A program made the translations under genes and the position numbers. Shown piece by piece: positions 32,666 through 42,661 of a stretch of DNA of 64,000 nucleotides. Source of the DNA: Poa pratensis (Eukaryota; Streptophyta; Magnoliopsida; Poales; Poaceae); NCBI GenBank assembly GCA_947311845.1, contig CAMZMU010000040.1, forward strand, positions 63,988,708-64,052,707, given 5' to 3'. The notes below the pieces were generated by a model. The model was not told the origin of the DNA and searched no databases. It saw only the letters and a list, made by a program, of their open reading frames with translations. Each line of letters opens with the position of its first letter. The stretch's first letter is position 1.

Positions 32666-32745
32666 ATGCCCCAACATTTTGGTCTGTCTGAACTTCATAT
32701 ACATTGTGGTTGCTTTATTAATTATAAAGCGGGGCGAAATGCTAT
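32666..32745 (+). mobile_element. plus-strand LINE 3' terminus, right half
   Basis: The motif 'gctttattaattataaagcggggcgaaa' type end occurs in many grass LINE 3' ends. It completes the LINE tail interrupted at 4326. Confidence 0.55.
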
Positions 32746-33057
32746 TTGCAGAATTTCCCTTGAACCGTCAGTTCATTCGTAGGAAACCGAATTGGAGAGG
32801 GTACTGTACCCCCATGCGCTCGGTTGCTTGCGCTTGCGCGTGCATTTCTCCGCCGGGAGAGAGAGACGTCGCGTGTAGAAACCGACGCTTCGTTTCGCCG
32901 TTTCGTCCCGACGCACATGCATGCATGCATGCCACTTGAGGGGAGGACTCCGTCACCGATAGAGAGCTTCTTCACGCCGACTTGCTCTGATCGGTGCCTT
33001 CAGCTTGTTGCTTTCCTCTCCTTGAACGAAGACGTGTTCCGACGTAGACATGCAGTT
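32746..33057. other. no recognisable gene
   Basis: A short (gcat)n run occurs at 32919-32932. Open frames on both strands are unlike any family I know. Confidence 0.4.
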
Positions 33058-33260
33058 TTCTTAGTTGAGCATTTCATTAATTGATAAGAAAGTTTACAAT
33101 CTTGCTCAAGCCCAGCAACACACCCTCACCCAACACACTCTTTCCTAAACTAGCTAGACCATCAGCCACCTCGTTTGCTGATCTGTTGATCCTCAGAAAT
33201 ATGATCTCAGGGAATAAAGCCATGGTGTTCTTGATATCCTGAACTGTACCAGCAATAAAT
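33058..33260 (-). mobile_element. LINE RNase H tail fragment
   Basis: The minus strand encodes RINRSANEVADGLASLGKSV and ends SKIVNFLIN-stop. This is the usual C-terminus of the RNase H-like domain after plant LINE reverse transcriptases. The fragment lacks everything upstream. Confidence 0.7.
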
Positions 33261-33469
33261 GACTTGCTGCTTTCAGATCACAATCACACAGTAGATGCAT
33301 ACTAGAGATTGGAGGGGAGGAGCCGTCTGAATAAATTAGGACGTAATCCTACTTACTTGGGTCGTGAGGCATCTGCCAATCGATCAGTTTTCTCTCCAGT
33401 TGGGACGATTCTGCCGATAAATTAGGACGTAGAGTACTTGCTTGCAACTTGCAAGCAGAAGCAGACAAA
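33261..33469. other. no recognisable gene
   Basis: The phrase 'aaattaggacgta' is repeated at 33336 and 33419. Nothing else stands out. Confidence 0.35.
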
Positions 33470-33488
33470 TAGCATCCCGAAGTGCATC

Positions 33489-33561
33489 TTTTTTTTGTGA
33501 GCTTAAAGTGGTTGATATCCACCGCTCGAATAGATAGAATAGAATTGACCCAGTTTACAAG
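33489..33561 (-). mobile_element. 73-bp retroposed insert with 19-bp target duplication
   Basis: The insert starts with eight T (a tail on the minus strand) and is flanked by TAGCATCCCGAAGTGCATC on both sides (33470-33488 and 33562-33580). This is the footprint of target-primed reverse transcription. The body is too short to assign to a LINE or SINE family. Confidence 0.75.
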
Positions 33562-33580
33562 TAGCATCCCGAAGTGCATC

Positions 33581-33962
33581 CTGGTTAGATTAACAGGATC
33601 TTCACCAACCATCACCGATCTATAATCGCGGTTGGTGGAAAGAGTGCGAGGTTCGGACCCTCGCTATCTCTGAAGCTTCGTGTTTTCTTTGAGATAAGAA
33701 CGTGATCGAAGAATAAACGACTATGCGCTTTGCCAAAAACATCTAGTCAAATAATCATACCTGCTAGAGAGAAACTAGAGAGGGCCGAGTGGACGGCAGG
33801 TGGTGGTAGGAACCGGTCTGATCATGGTTCTGAAGGTGGGAGTCGATAGGAACAATAATTAAAGGAAAAGAAAAAGCTACCAAAGCAAGCAGTGGTCGCT
33901 GATTTTATACTCCAACGAGACACGCACGCTAATTAGCTGGAAGGGTGCGAGTGATCAGCGTC
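33581..33962. other. upstream region of the methyltransferase gene
   Basis: No gene is visible. A box like the T-arm of a tRNA (ggttcggaccc, about 33652) lacks the other parts of a tRNA or SINE promoter. Confidence 0.4.
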
Positions 33963-34000
33963 ACCAACCCCTTCTTGTGCCGTCAGAAGTTGTTAAATAC
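33963..34000 (+). promoter_or_regulatory. putative promoter: AC element and TATA-like box
   Basis: ACCAACC at 33963-33969 equals the AC (MYB-binding) element found in phenylpropanoid gene promoters. TTAAATA at about 33993-33999 could be the TATA box; transcription would then start near 34025, giving an 85-base leader. A second ACCAACC is at 34055-34061 in the leader. The assignment is by motif and position only. Confidence 0.4.
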
Positions 34001-34108
34001 AGGCACGTCCGATGCTGTGGGTGGACAGACAACAGACATTCGATCGCAGAGACCACCAACCCAAGTTAGCAGAGAGGAAAGCAGAGAGAGGAGCTGAGGA
34101 GGAGAGCC

Positions 34109-34955
34109 ATGGCGCCCAGCAGCATCGACAGCGTTCCCAACGTCCACAGCTCCATGGACAGCACCAACAAGACGCTGCTCAAGAGCGACGCCCTGTACAA
34201 GTACGTCCTCGAAACCACCGTGCTCCCCGCGAGCACGAGTGCATGCGCGACCTCCGCCTCGTCACCGACAAGCACCCATGGTACGTCTCTCTCCGTCCTC
34301 CTCTCCACCTCATGCGCCTAGTACGTCGGAACTCCGCTGGTGTACGTGGTTGCTCATCTGATCCGGTTTGTTCGGATGATCCAGGGGCTACATGCAGTCG
34401 TCGGCCGACGAGGCGCAGCTGCTGGGGATGCTGATCAAGATGGCGGGCGCCAAGAAGACCATCGAGGTGGGCGTCTTCACCGGCTACTCGCTCCTCGCCA
34501 CCGCGCTCGCCCTCCCGGCAGACGGCAAGGTGGTGGCCATCGACACCGACAGGGAGTGCTACGAGGTCGGCCGCCCCTTCATCGAGAAGGCCGGCGTGGC
34601 GCACAAGGTGGACTTCCGCGAGGGCCCCGGCCTGGACCGCCTCGACGACCTCCTCGCCGAGGACGACGGCGCCGCGAGCTACGACTTCGCGTTCGTCGAC
34701 GCCGACAAGCCCAACTACGTGCGCTACCACGAGCAGCTGCTCAGGCTGGTGCGCGTCGGCGGCACCATCATCTACGACAACACGCTCTGGGGCGGCACCG
34801 TCGCCATGCCGCCCGGCACGCCCATGTCAGACCTCGACACCAGGTTCTCCGCCGCCATCAGGGACCTCAACGCCAAGCTCGCCGCCGACCCGCGCATCGA
34901 TGTCTGCCAGCTCGCCATCGCCGACGGCGTCACCATCTGCCGCCGCCTCGTCTGA
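34109..34955 (+). CDS. caffeoyl-CoA O-methyltransferase-like / tricin synthase-like gene, exon 1 frame broken as given
   Basis: This SAM-dependent class I O-methyltransferase family methylates caffeoyl-CoA in lignin synthesis or, in the grass tricin synthase branch, flavonoids; it acts in the cytosol with a divalent metal. Exon 1 is 34109-34280, the intron 34281-34384 (gtacgt...ccag), exon 2 34385-34955. Exon 1 holds NKTLLKSDALYKYVLETTVLP; exon 2 holds the SAM motif EVGVFTGYS, then FVDADKPNY and YDNTLWGG (metal-binding Asp, Asp, Asn). The text ...HECMRDLRLVTDKHPW at the end of exon 1 is in another frame: one C is lacking in the run at 34225-34228. Splice phase agrees with one missing base. 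With that base the protein would be about 247 residues, normal for the family. As written, translation would stop early in exon 2. Either a pseudogene or a sequencing error; the rest is undamaged. Choosing between CCoAOMT and tricin synthase needs a tree. Confidence 0.85.
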
Positions 34956-35480
34956 TCATTCTGCATACGTCTATTTCACGGCCGTGTTAATTAATTTTAC
35001 TGTATTTCCTTTCTGTCAGCGCTAGCTCGTGTGTGAAGCGCCTAGTGGTTTAAAATTTTCAATAAGATTTTTGGGAAATTTGAGTGAGAAGAGTGGTTGC
35101 ACTGCAGTTGTACTGCTTCCGAACTGCGTTTCATGTGAATGTCAGAGGTTGCTGTTTCATTTAACCCTAAATGATACTATCACGTTTGCTAATAGTGTAG
35201 CTGGAGGATCAGCTTCAGGTGAGATTGCGAGAACGAACTATACAGGTGTCAATCCTATCTGGGAACCGGTCCCCTCCAACATTTTGCAGCACACGGGTCC
35301 TAGTATTGAGTGTGTTGCGCTAATCTTGGACGGCCAAGCCAGCCTAAGAGCATCTCCACTGACATCCCTGCAATTTTATCTGGCACCGTCCTAAATGTGT
35401 ACGGTTTGAATATAATGGACACATGTCCAACACACAATAGGGTGCGCTGCCCCAGCCGCGTCCAAAAATAATTGAGATTC
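34956..35480. other. 3' flank of the methyltransferase gene
   Basis: The probable 3' UTR has an 'aataag' signal near 35059. A 121-residue open frame (35029-35394) has no recognisable features. From 35326 a segment begins that recurs at 36108-36268. Confidence 0.5.
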
Positions 35481-35482
35481 TA

Positions 35483-35605
35483 CTCCCTTCGTTCCAAATT
35501 AATTGACTTCCATTTGTCTAAATGTGGATGTATCTATACTTGTAACATGTCTAGATACATCCACATGTGGGTAAATGAAAGTCAATTAATTTGGAACGGA
35601 GGGAG
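35483..35605. mobile_element. Stowaway MITE, 123 bp
   Basis: Near-perfect terminal inverted repeats begin CTCCCTTCGTTCC and extend about 50 bases. Target duplication TA lies at 35481-35482 and 35606-35607. This is the common Tc1/mariner-derived MITE of grasses. Confidence 0.95.
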
Positions 35606-35664
35606 TATATGAAGGAAAAGGTTAAATTCCATTCATCTTTATATTTTAACAAAATTTAAACCTA

Positions 35665-36090
35665 CACGCTAGTAGAAAACAAGCCTTCCGTTCTGAACAT
35701 TAGTCCCGACCATGTTTGGAACCGGGACTAATGTGTAGGACGCCGCACGGCTCTAGTCCCGGGTCGAATGGGACCTCTAGTCCCGGTGTTTTCGGCAGGC
35801 GGCCGCAGGGTGGGACCAGCGTGAGCGCCTTTAGTCCCGGTTGGTATCTCCAACCGGAACTAAAGGTGGCTTTCTCCTACATATCACCTCCTGCCCGAGC
35901 CATCTCCATTTTTCCTGCCCCGAGCCATCTCCATTTTTCTTCTCTGTTTTCTCCCCCGAGGTCGAGCTCATCTTCATTTTTTTCCACGATTTGTCAAGAT
36001 TGGCGGCGCCCCATCTATCCAAGGGTTCTAAAAGTTAGCAACTTCATCCTTTCATCCGTCATTTCTAGTTTAGCTCATTTCATGTTGCTA
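35665..36090 (+). mobile_element. CACTA 5'-end fragment
   Basis: It starts cacgctagtagaaaac, a degenerate CACTA terminus. Palindromic 'tagtcccg...cgggacta' motifs follow at 35699-35733, 35754-35790 and 35829-35865. A leader-like stretch then breaks off near 36060-36090. No coding part remains. Confidence 0.65.
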
Positions 36091-36296
36091 GTGCTAAATT
36101 AATCATGGACGGCCAGGCCAGCCTCCGGGCCGCGTTGAGAGCATCCCGCAATTTTAACAGGCATGTGATTTGGATATACTACACACGTGTCAAGCACACT
36201 ATTGTGCGCTCCACCAGTCGCGCCCAAGAATTCTTTACATCTTAACGAAATTAAAACCTACACTAAATTCTACACCTCCTAACTCTATGCGGCACA

Positions 36297-36520
36297 CATT
36301 AGGTAGTGTTGTAGCAGATATTAAACTTCAGGCTGCCGGTCTGTCGTCTACTGCCTTCCAACATGTCCATCGCTCTCTCAATGGTGCGGCACACATTTTG
36401 GCTAGAACGTGTGATGTATCTAGCTCAGGTTTCATCATAGATTATGCTCCGGATTGTATCCGGGAGACTTTGTATTTTGATATTAAGTAATCAGTAAAGT
36501 GGTGTTTACCCTAAAAAAAA
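36297..36520 (+). mobile_element. 5'-truncated LINE (RNase H tail) with 16-bp target duplication
   Basis: The body encodes the end of a LINE RNase H-like domain (HVHRSLNGAAHILARTCDVS; stop at 36488-36490) and ends in a short A tail. AACTCTATGCGGCACA flanks it on both sides (36281-36296 and 36521-36536). Confidence 0.85.
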
Positions 36521-36629
36521 AACTCTATGCGGCACATCATCGAATAGGGATGGGATAGAATGTCGATGATTCCGACCTCGAGGTCATCATCCGTAGCGTC
36601 ACGGCCAGATGCTCCTGCCCGAGCAGCCT

Positions 36630-36990
36630 CGAGGACGCCCCGGATGGTGCGGTCGGCCACTACCAAAAACGCGTTAGGTCGACAACTTTGTTCTCTGGTG
36701 GTGGATACTCGCCGGTGAAGCGCTTGAGCGCCGCCTGTTGTTGCTCGTAGAAAAACGTGGGCTAGTAGGGACTGTGAGATAGTATGGATCCAGCAACAGC
36801 CGGAGTTTCTTTTTGCGGCGATGAATCTCACACTCAGCATTGAAGCCAATGGAATCTGGCGGCATGGGCACCCCGTATAAGCCGATGGCAAAACCTTTCG
36901 GGAACATTGCCTTAGACAGCGCACGAATTCCGTGTTCGGCGAGCTCTTTGGCCTCCTGTCAAGAGAGCCACTTCCTATTCACTTGCATGA
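36630..36990 (-). pseudogene. unrecognised gene remnant
   Basis: On the minus strand a coherent protein can be followed: VNRKWLS, a TGA, QEAKELAEHGIRALSKAMFP, KGFAIGLYGVPMPP, then RRKKKLRLLLDPYYLTVPTS. After one lost base in a run of C (about 36747) it continues EQQQAALKRFTGEYPPPENK and stops at VDLTRFW. I do not recognise the family. The TGA looks like a true point mutation; the frame loss resembles the homopolymer losses seen elsewhere. The short insert to its left (36297-36520) entered close to its 3' side. Confidence 0.45.
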
Positions 36991-37259
36991 TGGTGGTGGT
37001 TTGAGGTTGTATTTGAAAATGGACAGGTATTCCTCCCTCAGTACTTTTTGTTTAATTTGAATGAACGCTAGGAGTTGTTTGGCAAAAACTCGCTCGGTGT
37101 TATCGCTTCATTGTAAATGCGATCCTAAATGTAGTCTCATCGAGATTATTAATGCGGTTCAGTTAATCGTTCCATGTGAGATGATGAGACACGTCGATTT
37201 TCTATAACATACCGCGACAGTCCGGGCGGCGATGTTGACACCAAGGTGTCCGATACTAA
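36991..37259. other. no recognisable gene
   Basis: Non-coding by inspection; the stretch ends with TAA (37257-37259), the expected 3-bp target of the Harbinger end that follows. Confidence 0.4.
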
Positions 37260-37704
37260 GGGCATCTCCAGCCATTCGCCCCCTAGGCGCAAAAACGACG
37301 CTATAATTTGGCCTGCTTGGGGGGCCAACGGCGCTATTCGGCGCGCTGGGGGCGCTGATTCCCAGCCTTGGAACCCAGGCCGCCCCCCAGCCGGCGATTT
37401 TCGCCCAAATTTCACATACAAAAAACACACACACATTATTTTGTCCACATAGTTCAACATACAAATCCACACACAAATAGTTCAACATACAAATCCACAC
37501 ACAAATAGTTCAACAATGCAAGCAAATAGAACAAACCAAACTAGGCATTATCATTGCCTTTGCACCTCCACAAGTGCTCCACCAGATTATTCTGCAGTTG
37601 TGTATGCATCAGAGGGTCTCGAATCTCCTGACGCATAGCGAGGAAGGCTGCCCATGTTGTCGGCACCTGGTGATCTACATCTGCAAGAGAACCCTGTCGG
37701 TAAT
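37260..37704 (-). mobile_element. PIF/Harbinger element, transposase C-terminus and one end
   Basis: The end GGGCATCTCCAGCC at 37260 follows TAA. The minus strand at 37704-37541 encodes WAAFLAMRQEIRDPLMHTQL and then NNLVEHLWRCKGN-stop, which resembles the C-terminus of plant Harbinger transposases. Element B inserted into this coding region at 37704/37705, so the rest lies beyond the window. A 28-bp tandem repeat (agttcaacatacaaatccac unit, about 2.5 copies) occupies 37448-37515. Confidence 0.6.
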
Positions 37705-39274
37705 TGATGACGTGAAAACACACGTTCGTTGGGAGACCCCAAGAGGAAGGTATGATGTAGTGCAGCAGCAATTTTCCCTAGATATCTACCAAGGTTATCA
37801 ATCCAGTAGGAGTCAAAAGTGCTTCAGAAGTTTGTCAACGGCACCAGAAAATATGGCACGGCGCAATGTCAGATGATTTGGTGGTTCACGTGGACCTGCA
37901 CACAACACAATAAAACTACTTTGCCCCAACGAAACAGGAAGGTTGTCAATCTTCACGGCTTGCTGAATACAAAGGATTAAACGTATGGTGTGGAGAATAA
38001 TAATAAATGCAGAAAGTAACAGAGAACAAATGATTGCAGTTGGTGTTTTTATCAGTGTAAAAGAATGGACCGGGGTCCACAGTTCACTAGTGGTGTCTCT
38101 CCATAAAAGATAACCTGCATGTTGGGTAAACAAATTATAGCTGGGCAATTGACAAATAGCAAGCGCATGACAATGCAATATATGACAAGATAGTTTATTG
38201 TAGTATTTATTGGGCATTACAACATAATACATGGACCGCTTACCAGCTGCATCCATGCCTAAATAATCCACTTCCGGGATAGCATCCGTGTCTCCCGTTA
38301 GTATTAAGTTGCAAACAACAGATTATTGCGTTAAGCAAAGTGTGTAATGTAAACAAACGCATTAGACTTAACAGCAGTACCCTTAATCTAAGCATTAGTT
38401 ATTTTATCCCTAGTGGCAACAGCACATCCACAATCTTAGATGTTCTTGTCGCTCACCCAGATTACTGGAGGCATGAACCCACTATCGAGTATAAATACTC
38501 CCTCTTGGAGTCACAAGCATCTACTTGGCCAAAGTATCTACTAGCAACGGAGAGCATGCAAGAACATAAATAAAACAGTAGATAGATTGATAAACAACTT
38601 GATCATAACATCACTATTCATCGGATCCCAGCAAACACAACATGTAGCATTACAATAAGATGATCTTGATCATGTTAGGCAGCTCACAAGATCTAAACAT
38701 GATAGCACAAAGTGGAGAGACAACCATTTAGCTACTGCTATGGACCCGTAGTCCAAGGATGAACTACTCAGGCATCACTCCGGAGGCGGGCATGGTGATG
38801 TAGAGCCCTCCGGTTATGATCTCCCTCTCCGGCAGGGTGCCGGGAGGAGCTTCAGAACCCTCCCAAACTAGGGTTGATGACGGTGGCGGTGACGGAACTT
38901 TTCGTGAATAATGCTCGGGTATTTAGGGTTTTCGGGACGGAGGCAATATATAGGCGAAAGGGTGGCGCGTGGGGCCACGCCCTAGTGGTGTTTGGCTCCC
39001 CTGGGTCGTTTCTCCGTGCGCCCTTCGGACTTCGTCTTCGTGTCGGTGAAAAACTGGGCTCCGTTGATTTTCGTCCAATTCCGAGAATATTTCCTGACTA
39101 GCTTTTCTGAAACAGAAAAACAGCAGAAAACAGGAACTGACACTGTGGCATCTTGTTAATAGGTTAGTCCCAGAAAATGTATAAAAATGCTATGAATTGT
39201 ATATAAAACATGTAGCAATATGTATAAAACAAGCATGAAACATCAAAAATTATAGATACGTTTGAGACGTATCA
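37705..39274 (-). repeat. 3' LTR of element B
   Basis: 1570 bases; on the minus strand it runs from TGATACGTCTC (39274) to CGTCATCA (37705). It is the same family as 2231-3828. Confidence 0.9.
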
Positions 39275-41831
39275 GCATCCCCAAGCTTAGTTCCTACTCG
39301 TACTCGAGTAGGTAAATGATAATAATATAATTTTTGGAGTGACATGCTACCAACATAATCTTGATCAAATAGTAGTGTAAGGCACATGAACTGAATGAAG
39401 TGATCCAAGACAATTGTCTATAGTTGCTAAAAAGGAAACAAGGAGTAAACATAATATATCATACAAGTAAAAAAACTTTTCATGGATACTACTTTGGAGA
39501 CATGAGCTATGAGAATTTGCATAAAAGTTAACTCACCAAGCAACATTTTTGAATTAAAAGTGTTTGACCAACACAAAGGAAGATTTAAGTTTCAGCATTT
39601 GCTTCAACTTTCAACATATTTATCTCATGGATATTGTCAACACAAAGTAACATAATTAGTCTAATATGCTAACGTATAACAATTCTTGTATCAAAGTTGA
39701 CACTAGTGTTTGCTTGTGGAGAATAGACAAGAGTAGGAAAACTGACTCAACATAAAAGTAAAAGAAAGGCCCTTCACGAAGGGAAGCAGGGATTAAGTCA
39801 TGTGCTAGAGCTTTTTAGTTTTTGAAATCATATAGAGAGTAAAAATATATTTTGAGAGGTGCATGTTAATGGTCAACGAATGGTAGCAAACAATACAGTA
39901 TTACCCGTGCCAACCAGACTTTTTAAGAGCGGCTCCCATTGAGGAACATTATTTCTCCAGCAAGCAGATCATTCCTCTTTTCTCCTTTGTTTACACATGT
40001 AGATGTTTGACTGAATGCTCAGGAATAAAATGTGAGGAGAGTTTATGATGGAAGTTGTAAATTAAGGGGGCTGGGCACCCCGCTGCCAGCTCTTTTTACA
40101 AAATTATAGATAAGCAGATGTAAGCTGCAAGTCTGGAGTAAAGTCTGATTGACTAGTGTAATAAAGATGATCTACTACTTCTCATGAGCTGTTAAACAGA
40201 GACACAAATAAGAAGTAGCAACAATTTTGAATAATTTAAAGGTAGCACATGACAAATTTACTTGGAGTGGCAAGAAAATACCACATATAGGTAGGTATGG
40301 TGGACACAGATGGCATGGATTTTGGCTCAGGGTTTTGGATGCACGAGAAGCATTCCCTCTCAGTACAGAGTTTAGGCTAGCAAGGTTATTTTAAGCAAAC
40401 ACATAACGTCAACCGGTATAAAAAGAACCATATGATGAACATATAAGAAAAACTATAAGACTCCACAATGTCTTCCTTGTTAACCAAAGCATCCTTTTAA
40501 CCAGAAAATATCTAGACTTTGGAACTACCAATTATGACAAATCAAATAACTTCAAGCTTTAACGGTAGTTCTTCACTAATGAGCCTTTACTTACATGATA
40601 CACAAGTTTAAACATTACTTACTTGATAACTCAAAACAATTGAAAAGTATCAAGTTACTCAAAACAAATGATCTACAAGACTATGTAAGCATTTTCTTTA
40701 TACCATTACCACATGCATAGCATTTTCTGTTCCAACCAAACACCAATAAAATTTTTAACAACTCTCCAAACAAATATAAGTGAAGCAAGAGAGTACTTTC
40801 TTTAAAAGAACTAATAGCTCTGAACAAGAGATACATGAAAAACAAGAACTAGAAGCATAGCAGCGCTAGACAAGAATACTCAACAAGTATAAGTGAAGAA
40901 TAGGAGTATTCTAATGAAAAAACGGAGCGTGTCTCTCTCCCAAACAAGAGTGCTAGGGTCCAACTAGTTATGACCAGAGAATAAAACATAAACAAACAGA
41001 AAATAAAACACATAGACGCTCCAAGAACAGCACTTAAAATGTGAAGAAATAAAAATATAGTCTCACTAGAGATGACCTGATAATTTGTCGATGAAGAAGG
41101 GGATGCCTTGGACATCCCCAAGCTTAGACGCTTGAGTCTTCTTGAAATATGTTGGGGAGGTCCAGGGGAGCCTCCCCAAGCTTAAGCTCTTCACTCTTCT
41201 TGATCTTATTTTATTACCCTTCTCTCTTAATACTTGAAAACTTCCTTCACACCAAACTCAGAGTAATCTTCATTAGAGGGTTAGTGCATCAAATCATAAT
41301 CTCACTTGGTTCTGTAAAGACACATTATAAACATCATTTTAAACATTAGCTACTATTTACTAGCTTATGTGAAGCTCTTCCGCCTTTAAAGAATTTCACT
41401 TAACACTTGTAAAAGAGAGAATGCAAAACTAGACAGAATCTGTCAAAACTAGAACAGTCCGTGAAGACGAATATTTTCGAGGGGCACTTACGTCGCTCAA
41501 ATCAGAAAACGCTGAACTAACGAAAGATAGGTAAAAAGCTCAGGTTTATGCAAAAAAAAAATTGCATATTAAACTACTGTTCAGTGATTTTTCACGAATG
41601 TTTACCGTGAGGCACAGAAATATGTTTCTGGACAGCAAACTAAACTTTTAGTGCTATCTTGCTATTAGAGGCTCTTCTTGGCACAACAAAACGAAAAATA
41701 AAAGATACAAAGGAATTGTTATAGAAGTAAGCTAATTCCTTGACTCAACAAAAAAAAATAACAAAAAAAAAATGGGTTGCCGCCCATGAGCGCTTTTCTT
41801 TAACGCCTTTTAGCTAGGAACAAAGCAAAAA
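39275..41831 (-). other. element B 3' untranslated region
   Basis: There is no frame on the element's own strand. The sequence corresponds to 1-2230 of element A in reverse. A conserved Athila-type motif (aaagcgctcatgggcggcaa on the minus strand, near 41790) lies just after the gag-like ORF; its counterpart in element D is at about 47646. Confidence 0.7.
40226..40396 (+). CDS. conserved antisense ORF in element B (unrecognised)
   Basis: Antisense to element B, this frame reads LNNLKVAHDKFTWSGKKIPH, GRYGGHRWHGF, LDAREAFPLSTEFRLARLF-stop. Compared with elements A and C the changes are mostly conservative (E/D, E/K, S/R, K/R) and none introduces a stop. By contrast, the neighbouring shared frame (1333-1554 in A) is interrupted by stops here. 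Confidence 0.35.
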
Positions 41832-42472
41832 TCAAGTATTATCAAGAGCACCTTCCAAAGAAAGATCAGAAAACTTTTCAGAAATGCATTGTATCTTATT
41901 TATGTAGGTTTCAGATTCTCCTTTATCGCTTCTCTTAGGTCTACTTTCCTCATCAAAAAGGTTTTCAGGGACGATCCATTCAAAATTCTTTTCTATAGCA
42001 TCATGCATTCCAATAAGTTTAAATGGAATAGGTACTTTTACCTCTCCCTTGTATTCGGGTCTCCTAGTATATTTCATAGTGTCAAGTTCCAGAGTTTCTA
42101 GTGTATCTTTAACGTTAATGCAACAATCAACCATCTTATAATGAGCAAAAACTTTTCTAGCTTCTCTAGCAACATCACCAAATTCTTTTAGCATAGTTTC
42201 CAACACGAAGTCCTTTTCTCCCCATCTTCTATACTATCAAGTTTAAGAAACATTTGCTGCAACATGGGATTAAGGTTCACAAATTTAGCCACAAACATGT
42301 GTACCAAAGAAGCTATAGCAATTTTATAGTTATAAGCAAGCTCAACCAAAGATCTATCCTCAAAATCATCACACCTTCTTACATGATTAAAGAATTCTTC
42401 AGTGTTATCCCTTCCAATGACAGAACCACTTCCTACTTCTATTTCTTTCATGACAAAGTTAGGAAAAAGCAT
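41832..42472 (-). pseudogene. gag-like ORF of element B
   Basis: From ATG 42472 the frame holds MKEIEVGSGSVIGRDNTEEF, NHVRRCDDFEDRSLVELA and LNPMLQQMFLKLDSIEDGEK. It breaks near 42205 and continues in 42206-41832 (MLKEFGDVAREARKVFAHYK ... PIPFKLIGMHDAIEKNFEWI). The total would be about 210 residues. It is not a standard Retrotrans_gag domain and no protease follows. It may be a derived structural protein of a non-autonomous family. Confidence 0.5.
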
Positions 42473-42643
42473 GATGAGTAAACAGAAAATAACAACTCGA
42501 AATTTAACTAGATGCAGGAATTTATTTATTTTGTGTTTTTTTATTTTTAAAAGCAAACAAGATAAAATAAAATAAACTAAGCAAGACAAAAACAAAGTAA
42601 TGAGATTGGAAGTGTGAGACTCCCCTTGCTGTAGCCTCTTGAA

Positions 42644-42661
42644 TCCCCGGCAACGACGCCA
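42644..42661 (-). promoter_or_regulatory. primer binding site of element B
   Basis: On the minus strand TGGCGTCGTTGCCGGGGA, one base different from the tRNA-Asp site of elements C and D, lies 11 bases inside the 5' LTR end at 42673. Confidence 0.8.

Noticed and set aside
33640..33665. tRNA-like box (ggttcggaccc) that could indicate a tRNA or SINE
   Set aside because: No acceptor stem, A box at the right distance or cloverleaf could be found.
34340..34990. 216-residue arginine-rich frame over exon 2 of the methyltransferase
   Set aside because: It is a frame shadow of the GC-rich coding exon; the conserved family motifs are in the other frame.
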